Source of the DNA: Alterinioella nitratireducens
GTDB taxonomy: Bacteria > Pseudomonadota > Alphaproteobacteria > Rhodobacterales > Rhodobacteraceae
DNA: 64,000 nt
Assembly (NCBI RefSeq): GCF_013155465.1
Contig: NZ_JABJVX010000001.1
Coordinates: forward strand, 186,001-250,000
Direction: 5' to 3'
Within the stretch, counting starts at the first letter, position 1, and each line of letters begins with the position of its first letter. Below are positions 33,783-41,103 of the stretch, piece by piece. Made by a program: the position numbers and the translations under genes. The notes below the pieces were generated by a model. That model saw only the letters and a list, made by a program, of their open reading frames with translations, was not told the origin of the DNA and did no database searches.

Positions 33783-34370
33783 ATGCATGGTCTGGTGAAT
33801 CGCGCCTTGCAGGGGTTTCTGACCGATACCTATGGCAAGGACACGTGGGAGGAGGTGCGCAGCCAGGCGGCGCTGCCCTTTGACGGGTTCGAATCCATGC
33901 TGCATTACGATGACCGCCTGACCGAACAGACCGTCAGCGCGGCGGCGGCGGTTCTGCACAAGGACGCGATCTCGCTGCTGGAGGATATCGGCACCTACCT
34001 GGTGACCCATCCCAATCTGGAGCCGCTGCGCCGGTTGCTGCGGTTTGGCGGCGATACCTTCTACGATTTCCTGCAATCGCTGGACGATCTGGCCGGGCGG
34101 GCCAGCCTCGCGGTGCCTGATCTGGTGCTGCCGGATCTGCATATCTGCCACCTGCACCGCAATTCCTTCGTGCTGGAGGTGAAATGGCCGGTTCCCGGAA
34201 TCAGCGCCGTCTTTCTCGGCGCGCTCCGGGCGCTGGCGGATGATTACGGCGCGCTGGCAATCCTGGAGTTTGACGGCGCGGGCGGCGGGATCGAGCGGAT
34301 ACGGATCGAACTGCTGGATACGGCCCATGCCTCGGGGCGGCATTTCTCGCTTGGGGCGACGGCGACATGA
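33783..34370 (+). CDS. H-NOX (heme NO-binding) domain protein, noncanonical heme pocket
   Basis: 195 residues, the length of a stand-alone H-NOX domain. The start MHGLVNRALQGFLTDTYG and helix TFYDFLQSLDDLAGRASLAVP fit the H-NOX fold. The usual proximal histidine helix (D-x-V/I-H) reads DDLAGRA, so no His is at that place, and a YxSxR motif is not evident (VLEVKWPVPG instead). H-NOX proteins sense nitric oxide through heme and usually act on a cognate signalling enzyme. The next gene, overlapping by 4 nt, is a diguanylate cyclase, the standard partner. Whether this protein binds heme cannot be told from sequence. Confidence 0.8.
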   Translation: MHGLVNRALQGFLTDTYGKDTWEEVRSQAALPFDGFESMLHYDDRLTEQTVSAAAAVLHKDAISLLEDIGTYLVTHPNLEPLRRLLRFGGDTFYDFLQSLDDLAGRASLAVPDLVLPDLHICHLHRNSFVLEVKWPVPGISAVFLGALRALADDYGALAILEFDGAGGGIERIRIELLDTAHASGRHFSLGATAT

Positions 34371-35392
34371 GGAAACCGCCGGATTTCGCGCTGGAGGGGG
34401 GTGCCCTCGATGCCCTGATGCCGATGCATCTGTGGTTCGGGGCCGATGAGCGGGTGATCCGCGTCGGCCCGACACTTGCCAAGATCGCGGGCGAGGAACA
34501 GCTTGTCGGCCAGCGCCTCTTTGACATCATCGACCTGCGCCGACCGCAGGCCGCGCAGACGGTGGAGGGGGTGCTGGCGCTGGCCGGGATGCGCCTGCGC
34601 CTGGCGCTTTTCCGCCGTGCCGACCTGCCGTTTCGCGGCGTCGTGGTGCCGATGCCGGGCGGGCAGGGCGGTTTCATCAACCTCTCGCTCGGCGTTTCAT
34701 TCGCGCAGGCCGTGGCCGATTGCGACCTGACGCTGAACGATTTCTCGCCCTGCGACCAGACCGTCGACCTGCTCTACCTGGCCGAGGCCAATGCCGTCAT
34801 TGCCCAGGAATCGCGCAATCTGACCGCGCGGCTGCAACGGGCCCGCGAAAGCGCCGAGGAACAGGCCCTGACCGACGCCCTGACCGGGTTGCACAACCGC
34901 CGCGCCATGGATGCGACGTTGCGCCAACTGGCCGGTGACCCGGTGGCGCGGTTCGGGCTGATGCATCTCGACCTCGATTTCTTCAAGGAGGTCAATGACA
35001 CGCTCGGCCATGCAGCCGGCGACCATGTGCTAACCCATGTCGCGGACATCCTGCGCGCCGAGATCCGCACCGGCGACATCGTGGCGCGCGTCGGCGGCGA
35101 TGAATTCGTGCTGCTCTTCCGCGATTGCGACGACGCTGAGCTTTTGCAATCCATCGCCGACCGGCTGATCCGGCGGCTGGAGGAACCGACCCTCTTCGAC
35201 GGTCAGCAATGCCGCATCTCGGCCAGCGCCGGGTCGGTCCTGGCCTCGCGCTACGAGGTGCCCGACCCCGACCGGATGCTGAACGATGCCGATATCGCGC
35301 TCTATACCTCGAAGCATCGCGGCCGCGCGCAGCACACCTATTTCGACGATGAATTGCTGGCCCCCGTGACCGGCACCGTCCGGCCCAACTGA
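34367..35392 (+). CDS. H-NOX-associated diguanylate cyclase
   Basis: 341 residues; its ATG overlaps the H-NOX stop (ATGA). The N-terminal 140 residues form a PAS-like domain (LWFGADERVIRVGPTLAKIAG, LVGQRLFDIIDLRRP) as in H-NOX-associated sensor domains, followed by a short coiled coil (NLTARLQRARESAEEQALT). The GGDEF domain at about 165-330 has GGDEF in VARVGGDEFVLLF and an RxxD inhibition site (RTGD). It makes cyclic di-GMP, probably under control of the H-NOX protein. Its last 55 nt overlap the convergent GlxA regulator gene. Confidence 0.92.
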   Translation: MRKPPDFALEGGALDALMPMHLWFGADERVIRVGPTLAKIAGEEQLVGQRLFDIIDLRRPQAAQTVEGVLALAGMRLRLALFRRADLPFRGVVVPMPGGQGGFINLSLGVSFAQAVADCDLTLNDFSPCDQTVDLLYLAEANAVIAQESRNLTARLQRARESAEEQALTDALTGLHNRRAMDATLRQLAGDPVARFGLMHLDLDFFKEVNDTLGHAAGDHVLTHVADILRAEIRTGDIVARVGGDEFVLLFRDCDDAELLQSIADRLIRRLEEPTLFDGQQCRISASAGSVLASRYEVPDPDRMLNDADIALYTSKHRGRAQHTYFDDELLAPVTGTVRPN

Positions 35393-36315
35393 CGCGCGGC
35401 GCGGGTCTGGCGCGGGGTCTCCCCGAATTCGCGCAGATAGGCGCGGGTCATGGCGCTGGCATCGGCATAGCCCGCGCGCAGGGCGATCTCGGCCACACTG
35501 ATGCGGCTTTCGCCCGCCAACCGTCGCGCCGCCAGCAGCCGCAACCGCTGATAGGCGCGGCGCGGGGGCACGCCCATCCTTGCCTGAAACCGCGTCTCCA
35601 GCTTGCGTTGCGTGCAGCCAAGCGCGCGGGCCAGGGCGGGGATGGCAAGCGGATGCTCCAGATTGCGCCGCATCAGCGCCAGGGCGGCATCGACCAGGCC
35701 CGCCCGCATGCCGGAACGCGGGGGCGCATCGCTCTGCATGAAAAGCGCTGCGATCTCGGCACAAAGCGCAGGGCCATGGGCGCGCCCGATCATCTCCTGC
35801 ACCAGGTCGAAAGCCGACATCGCGCCGCCGCAGCTGGCCCGGTCGCGGTCGATGACAAAGCGCGAGCTGTCGGCATCAAGCTGCGGAAACGTCTCGGAAA
35901 AGGCGTCAAACTCGTCCTGGTGGATCGTGGCGCGATAGCCGTCCAGAAGGTTTGAGGCCGCCATCAGCCAACTGCCCGTGTCCAGCCCCGCCACCATGTC
36001 GAATCGTCCCGCCGCCGCGCGCAAACCCCGGCTCAGGTCGGGGGTCAGAAGGGCGCGAAACCCATAGCTTGGCAGCACCATGAGGCAGGCGCCGCCGGGA
36101 TGATCGGCCAGCCGCATCTCGGGCAGAACCGGCATCCCCCCCGATGACGTGATCGGGCGGCCATCCGGCGTCAGGAACCGCCACGCGTAAAGCCTCCGGC
36201 GCGACAGGGTGTTGGCCGCGCGCAGGGGCTCAACCGCGTTGGCCAGGCAATGGTTCGAGAACCGCTCGAACAGCAGCACGCCGATTTGCGCGGGGGATTT
36301 CTGCGAACTCTGCAT
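35338..36315 (-). CDS. GlxA-type AraC regulator beside CaiD operon
   Basis: 325 residues. A DJ-1/PfpI-like ligand domain covers about 10-190 (IGVLLFERFSNHCLANAVEP; AGLDTGSWLMAASNLLDG, no nucleophilic Cys). The AraC domain covers about 220-310 with HTHs AIPALARALGCTQRKLETRF and SVAEIALRAGYADASAMTRA. It is divergent from the ACAD-CoA ligase-CaiD operon with 79 bp between starts, so it is the likely activator in response to a quaternary amine. Its 3' end overlaps the diguanylate cyclase gene by 55 nt, tail to tail. Confidence 0.87.
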   Translation of the reverse strand: MQSSQKSPAQIGVLLFERFSNHCLANAVEPLRAANTLSRRRLYAWRFLTPDGRPITSSGGMPVLPEMRLADHPGGACLMVLPSYGFRALLTPDLSRGLRAAAGRFDMVAGLDTGSWLMAASNLLDGYRATIHQDEFDAFSETFPQLDADSSRFVIDRDRASCGGAMSAFDLVQEMIGRAHGPALCAEIAALFMQSDAPPRSGMRAGLVDAALALMRRNLEHPLAIPALARALGCTQRKLETRFQARMGVPPRRAYQRLRLLAARRLAGESRISVAEIALRAGYADASAMTRAYLREFGETPRQTRAARQLGRTVPVTGASNSSSK

Positions 36316-36394
36316 GAAAGGCAGCTAATCCTGCATGACGCCTCCGCGCAAGCGGCCTCAGGCTGTCCCTGACACCAGAACGGGGATCCGCGCC

Positions 36395-37555
36395 ATGAAT
36401 TTTGGACTGAGTGATGAACAGGAGATGATCGTCTCGACGGTGCGCAGCTTTGTCGAGAACGAGATCTACCCGCATGAGGCCGAGGTGGAGCGCACCGGCG
36501 AGGTGCCGCCGGAGCTGGCAGACCGCCTCAAGCAGAAGGTGATCGAGCTCGGCTTCTACGCCTGCAACTTCCCCGAGGACGTCGGCGGCGCGGGGCTCGG
36601 CCATGTCGATTTCACCCTGGTGGAACGCGAGCTTGGCCGCGGCTCGATGGCGCTGACGCATTTCTTCGGGCGGCCGCAGAACATCCTGATGGCCTGCGAG
36701 GGCGAGCAGCGCGAGCGCTACCTCTTGCCCGCCGTCCGGGGCGAGAGAATGGACGCGCTGGCGATGACCGAACCGGGCGCGGGATCGGACGTGCGCGGCA
36801 TGACATGCAGCGCCGTGCGTGACGGCGGCGACTGGGTGCTGAACGGCACCAAGCATTTTATCTCGGGCGCGAATCACGCCGATTTCGTCATCGTTTTCGT
36901 CGCGACCGGCGAGGATCAGACCCCGCGCGGCCCCAAGAAACGCATCACCACTTTCCTGGTCGATCGCGGCACGCCGGGCTTCACCATCCGCGACGGCTAC
37001 CGCTCGGTCAGCCATCGCGGTTACAAGAACATGATCCTGGAGTTTGACGATTGCCGCCTGCCCGATGCCCAGGTCCTGGGCGAGGTCGATGGCGGCTTTG
37101 CGGTGATGAACGACTGGCTTTACGCCACCCGGATCACGGTCGCGACCAACAGCGTCGGGCGCGCGCGGCGGGTCTTCGATTATGCGCTGAATTATGCCGC
37201 CGAACGCAAGCAATTCGGCCAGCCCATCGGCAGGTTCCAGGGCGTCAGTTTCCAGTTGGCCGACATGATCACCGAGATCGACGCCGCCGATTACCTGACG
37301 CTGGCCGCCGCCTGGCGGCTGGATCAGGGCCTGCCCGCGAATCGCGAGATCGCGTCGGCCAAGCTCTACGCCACGGAAATGCTGGCCCGTGTCACCGATG
37401 CCACCCTGCAAATCTATGGCGGAATGGGGCTGATGGACGATTTCCCCATCGAACGGTTCTGGCGCGATGCACGCGTGGAACGGATCTGGGACGGCACCAG
37501 CGAGATCCAGCGCCATATCATCAGCCGCGATCTTCTGAGGCCGCTCGGTGCGTGA
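36395..37555 (+). CDS. Acyl-CoA dehydrogenase (probable gamma-butyrobetainyl-CoA dehydrogenase / crotonobetainyl-CoA reductase)
   Basis: 386 residues from the ATG at 36395. ACAD signatures: MTEPGAGSDVRGM, the FAD region HFISGANHADFVIVFVAT, RKQFGQPIGRFQ and the C-terminal IYGGMGLMDDFPIERFWRDAR and RIWDGTSEIQRHI. It is first in an operon with an ADP-forming CoA ligase and CaiD, so the substrate is most likely gamma-butyrobetainyl-CoA or crotonobetainyl-CoA; direction of catalysis is open. The call to ACAD is secure, the substrate is contextual. The GTG start of the next gene lies 8 nt inside its end. Confidence 0.87.
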   Translation: MNFGLSDEQEMIVSTVRSFVENEIYPHEAEVERTGEVPPELADRLKQKVIELGFYACNFPEDVGGAGLGHVDFTLVERELGRGSMALTHFFGRPQNILMACEGEQRERYLLPAVRGERMDALAMTEPGAGSDVRGMTCSAVRDGGDWVLNGTKHFISGANHADFVIVFVATGEDQTPRGPKKRITTFLVDRGTPGFTIRDGYRSVSHRGYKNMILEFDDCRLPDAQVLGEVDGGFAVMNDWLYATRITVATNSVGRARRVFDYALNYAAERKQFGQPIGRFQGVSFQLADMITEIDAADYLTLAAAWRLDQGLPANREIASAKLYATEMLARVTDATLQIYGGMGLMDDFPIERFWRDARVERIWDGTSEIQRHIISRDLLRPLGA

Positions 37556-39578
37556 CATATCCCGGCTTTTCCGCCCCCGCTCCATCGCAGTGATCGGCGG
37601 CGGCGCGTGGTGCGACAGCGTCGTGCGCCGCTGCCGCGAGATGGGCTTCGACGGGCCGATCTGGCCGGTCCATCCGACCAAGGATGAGGTCGGCGGGCAG
37701 CCCACGGTTCCCCGGTTGGAGGATCTGCCCGCCCCCCCCGACGCCTGTTTCATCGGCGTCAACCGGCAGGCCACCGTCGCGGCGGCGCGCATCCTGTCGG
37801 GCATGGGCGCGGGCGGCGCGGTCTGTTTCGCCTCCGGGTTTTCCGAGGCGCGGCAGGAGCTGACGGATGGCGCCGACCTGCAGGATGCGCTGCTGGAGGC
37901 GGCGGGCGAGATGCCGATCCTGGGGCCGAATTGCTACGGCTTCATCAATTATCTCGACGGCGCGCTGCTCTGGCCCGATCAGCATGGCGGCGAGCGGGTC
38001 GAGACCGGCATCGCGATCGTGACGCAAAGCTCCAATATCGCGCTCAACCTGACGATGCAGACGCGCGGCCTGCCGATCGCCTATGTGGTGACAGTGGGCA
38101 ACCAGGCGCAGGTCGGGCTGGCAGGGATCGGCGAGGCGTTGCTGTCGGATCCGCGCGTCACGGCACTTGGCCTGCATATCGAGGGGATCGGCGATCTGCG
38201 CGCCTTCGAGGCGCTGGCGGCGACGGCGCGCGGGCTTGGCAAGCGGATCGTGGCGCTGAAATCCGGGGCCTCGGAACAGGCGCGCGCGGCGGCGGTGTCG
38301 CATACGGCCTCGCTGACGGGCAGCGATGCGGGCGGGCGGGCGTTCCTGGCGCGGTTGGGGATCGGGCAGGTCGCTTCGCTGACCGGGATGCTGGAGGCGT
38401 TGAAACTGCTGCATGTGGCGGGGCCGCTCAGGTCCAATCGCATCGCGTCGCTGTCCTGTTCGGGTGGCGAGGCGAGCCTGATGGCCGATAGCGCGGTGGG
38501 GCGTGGGGTGGAATTTCCGCCCCTGTCGGAGGCGCAGAAAACCGGCCTGCGCGCGGCCCTCGGCCCCAAGGTCGCGCTGGCCAACCCGTTGGATTACCAC
38601 ACCTATATCTGGGGCGATGAGGCGGCGCAAACGGTGGCCTTCACCGCCATGATGGACCCGTCGCTGGCGCTTGGCTGCCTGGTGCTGGACTTTCCCAGAC
38701 CTGACAAGTGCAGCTATGACGACTGGCTGGCCACCTGCCGCGCGGTGAAGGCGGCGGGCGATGCGTCGGGCGTGCCCATGGCGCTGGTCTCGACCCTGCC
38801 GGAAACCCTGCCTGAGGCGATCTGCAAGCAGATGGTGGCGCAGGGCGTGGCGCCGCTTTGCGGGCTGACGGATGCGCTGACGGCGATCGAAATTGCCGGG
38901 CAGGAATTGCCGCAACCCGCAGCGCCCGTTTTCCTGCCGCAGCCCGTCACCCGTCCTGTCCTGCGGACCGAGGCCGAGGCGAAGGCGGCGCTCGCTAAGC
39001 ATGGGCTGCGCGTGCCCGCAACGGGCCGCGCGCGCACGGCCAAGGATGCGGCCAGTATCGCCGCGCGGATCGGGTTTCCCGTGGTGCTCAAGGGCGAGGG
39101 CATCGCCCACAAGACCGAAAGCGGCGCGGTCAAGATTGGCCTGACCCATCCTGACGCCGTGGCCGAGGCCGCGCGGGAGATGGCCGCGCCCTCCTACCTG
39201 GTCGAGGAGATGATTACCGGCACCCTGGCCGAATTGCTGATCGGTGTGGTTCTGGACCCCGCACATGGCTATGTTCTGACGCTGGCGGCGGGCGGCGTCT
39301 GGACCGAATTGATGAATGACAGCATCAGCCTGCTGCTGCCGGTGGAGGGGCCGGAGATCGAGATGGCCCTGGATCAGCTTGGATGCGCCCCGTTACTGAA
39401 AGGTTACCGGGGCGCGCCGCCCGTCGATCTGCAAGCGGTGGTCAAGGCGGTGCTGGCGGTGCAGGATTACGTCATGACACGCGGCGCCCGCGTCGAGGAG
39501 ATTGAAATCAACCCCCTGATCTGCACTGCGGACACGGCCATTGCCGTCGATGCGCTGATCCGGGGAGAGGAGGACTAG
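37548..39578 (+). CDS. ADP-forming acyl-CoA synthetase, fused alpha and beta parts
   Basis: 676 residues from a GTG start overlapping the ACAD gene. The N-terminal CoA-binding domain (FRPRSIAVIGGGAW), two succinyl-CoA-ligase-like domains with the phospho-histidine in VSHTASLTGSD, and a C-terminal ATP-grasp domain (about 460-676; FPVVLKGEGIAHKTESGAVK, EIEINPLICT) are all in one chain. It makes acyl-CoA from acid, CoA and ATP with release of ADP and phosphate. In this operon it replaces CaiC or CaiB and should activate gamma-butyrobetaine, crotonobetaine or carnitine. Confidence 0.88.
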   Translation: MRDISRLFRPRSIAVIGGGAWCDSVVRRCREMGFDGPIWPVHPTKDEVGGQPTVPRLEDLPAPPDACFIGVNRQATVAAARILSGMGAGGAVCFASGFSEARQELTDGADLQDALLEAAGEMPILGPNCYGFINYLDGALLWPDQHGGERVETGIAIVTQSSNIALNLTMQTRGLPIAYVVTVGNQAQVGLAGIGEALLSDPRVTALGLHIEGIGDLRAFEALAATARGLGKRIVALKSGASEQARAAAVSHTASLTGSDAGGRAFLARLGIGQVASLTGMLEALKLLHVAGPLRSNRIASLSCSGGEASLMADSAVGRGVEFPPLSEAQKTGLRAALGPKVALANPLDYHTYIWGDEAAQTVAFTAMMDPSLALGCLVLDFPRPDKCSYDDWLATCRAVKAAGDASGVPMALVSTLPETLPEAICKQMVAQGVAPLCGLTDALTAIEIAGQELPQPAAPVFLPQPVTRPVLRTEAEAKAALAKHGLRVPATGRARTAKDAASIAARIGFPVVLKGEGIAHKTESGAVKIGLTHPDAVAEAAREMAAPSYLVEEMITGTLAELLIGVVLDPAHGYVLTLAAGGVWTELMNDSISLLLPVEGPEIEMALDQLGCAPLLKGYRGAPPVDLQAVVKAVLAVQDYVMTRGARVEEIEINPLICTADTAIAVDALIRGEED

Positions 39579-40364
39579 ATGACGGAAAACCCGATAAAAA
39601 CAGAGCGTCGCGGCCATGTGCTCGAGGTCACGCTGGACCGGCCCAAGGCCAATGCGATCGACCTGAAGACCAGCGTGATCATGGGTGATGTCTTCACCGA
39701 GTTCCGCGACGATCCCGACCTGCGCGTTGCCATCATCACCGGCGCGGGCGAGAAGTTTTTCTGCCCCGGATGGGACTTGAAGGCGGCGGCGGATGGCGAT
39801 GCGGTCGATGGCGATTACGGCAAGGGCGGCTTTGGCGGCTTGCAGGAATTGCGCGGGCTGAACAAGCCGGTGATCGCGGCGGTGAACGGGATCTGCTGTG
39901 GCGGCGGGCTGGAGTTGGCCCTGTCGGCCGACATCATCCTGGCCGCCGATCACGCGCAATTCGCGCTGCCCGAGATCCGGTCCGGCACCGTCGCGGATGC
40001 CGCAAGCGTCAAGCTGCCCAAGCGCATTCCCTATCACATCGCGATGGAGATGCTGTTCACGGGGCGCTGGATCGACGCCGAGGAGGCGCATCGCTGGGGC
40101 CTGATCAACCACATTCACCCCGGCGCGGAGCTGCTTGAAAAGGCACGGGAAATGTCCGATCTGCTGGCTTCGGGTCCGCCACTTGTCTACGCCGCCATAA
40201 AGGAGATCGTGCGCGAGGCCGAGGACATGAAATTCCAGGACGCGATGAACCGGATCACGCGCAGCCAGTTCGAGACGGTCGAAAGGCTCTACCGTTCCGA
40301 AGATCAGGCGGAAGGCGCGCGGGCCTTCGCCGAGAAACGCGATCCGGTCTGGAAGGGGCGCTGA
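39579..40364 (+). CDS. caiD: Crotonobetainyl-CoA hydratase (carnitinyl-CoA dehydratase)
   Basis: 261 residues, the length of E. coli CaiD. ATG follows the previous stop directly, with GGGAGAGGA upstream. Crotonase features are VTLDRPKANAIDLKTS, VAIITGAGEKFFCPGWDLKA and the glutamate region ALPEIRSGTV. The N-terminal third and the C-terminal AFAEKRDPVWKGR are nearly identical to enterobacterial CaiD as I recall it. It interconverts crotonobetainyl-CoA and L-carnitinyl-CoA. Product carnitine can be passed to the lcdH/BKACE operon at 18-21 kb. Confidence 0.92.
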   Translation: MTENPIKTERRGHVLEVTLDRPKANAIDLKTSVIMGDVFTEFRDDPDLRVAIITGAGEKFFCPGWDLKAAADGDAVDGDYGKGGFGGLQELRGLNKPVIAAVNGICCGGGLELALSADIILAADHAQFALPEIRSGTVADAASVKLPKRIPYHIAMEMLFTGRWIDAEEAHRWGLINHIHPGAELLEKAREMSDLLASGPPLVYAAIKEIVREAEDMKFQDAMNRITRSQFETVERLYRSEDQAEGARAFAEKRDPVWKGR

Positions 40365-40367
40365 GCG

Positions 40368-41027
40368 TCAGATGCCGCAGATCTCGCGGATTGTCTCGGC
40401 ATCCTCGGGATAGCCGAGGCGTTCGGCCATGGTCAGGGTCTGGGTGATGACCCCCACCGGCACATCGGTCAGCATCTCGAGGCTGAAGGCGTCAAAGCGG
40501 ATCTTGGGGCGGGCATGGGTGTGGATCTCAGCGGCGCGCTTCAGGGGCTGGCCGACGAAATCCGACAGCGCCGCGTCATCCTCGGGGCGGTCGATGCGGA
40601 AGATGACGCCCGGGTTGTGGTTCAGCGCCAGCGCGAACCAGCGGGTGTAGCTTTCCAGTGCCAGGGCGACGGGATTATCCACATATTGCAGATACTTGCC
40701 GCTTTTCGTCAGCAGGATCCGGTTGCGATACTTGATCGAGCGGGGGCGCCGGTTTTCCGGCACGATCGAGGGGATTGCCGCCAAGGGTGAGCGCGCGGCG
40801 CAGAAGATGCGTTTGAATGGCGCCAGCGGCCCGAGCCCGTGGCCCCAGGGCACTTTCTCACGCTCGCCAAGCAGCGTCCAGGAGACCAGCCCGTCGGCCC
40901 CCTTGCGTTCATGCCCGACATCGAGGCCGCAAGTCCGGATCAGGTTGGTGCTGAAAAGCGTGCCGCATCTCGGGTGCCCCAGACCCACGATATAGCTGTC
41001 CGGATCGACCTCAGCTTGAACGCCCAT
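40368..41027 (-). CDS. Sulfotransferase-like P-loop protein, function unknown
   Basis: 219 residues from the ATG at 41027, with AAGGGG upstream; longer in-frame starts add an Arg/Pro-rich tail without conservation. SYIVGLGHPRCGTLFSTNLI near the N-terminus resembles the PAPS-binding 5'-phosphosulfate loop of sulfotransferases, and RIFCAARSPLAAIPSIV could be the 3'-phosphate loop (Arg-Ser). The protein is shorter than typical sulfotransferases. It is convergent with caiD (3 nt between stops) and stands alone. Function should be left open. Confidence 0.6.
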   Translation of the reverse strand: MGVQAEVDPDSYIVGLGHPRCGTLFSTNLIRTCGLDVGHERKGADGLVSWTLLGEREKVPWGHGLGPLAPFKRIFCAARSPLAAIPSIVPENRRPRSIKYRNRILLTKSGKYLQYVDNPVALALESYTRWFALALNHNPGVIFRIDRPEDDAALSDFVGQPLKRAAEIHTHARPKIRFDAFSLEMLTDVPVGVITQTLTMAERLGYPEDAETIREICGI

Positions 41028-41103
41028 GACATGCCCCTTGCCTGTTTTTTGCAGATCATCCCCATTCAGGCCCGATCTGTCCACGCCGGATTTCCCCCCC
41101 GGC

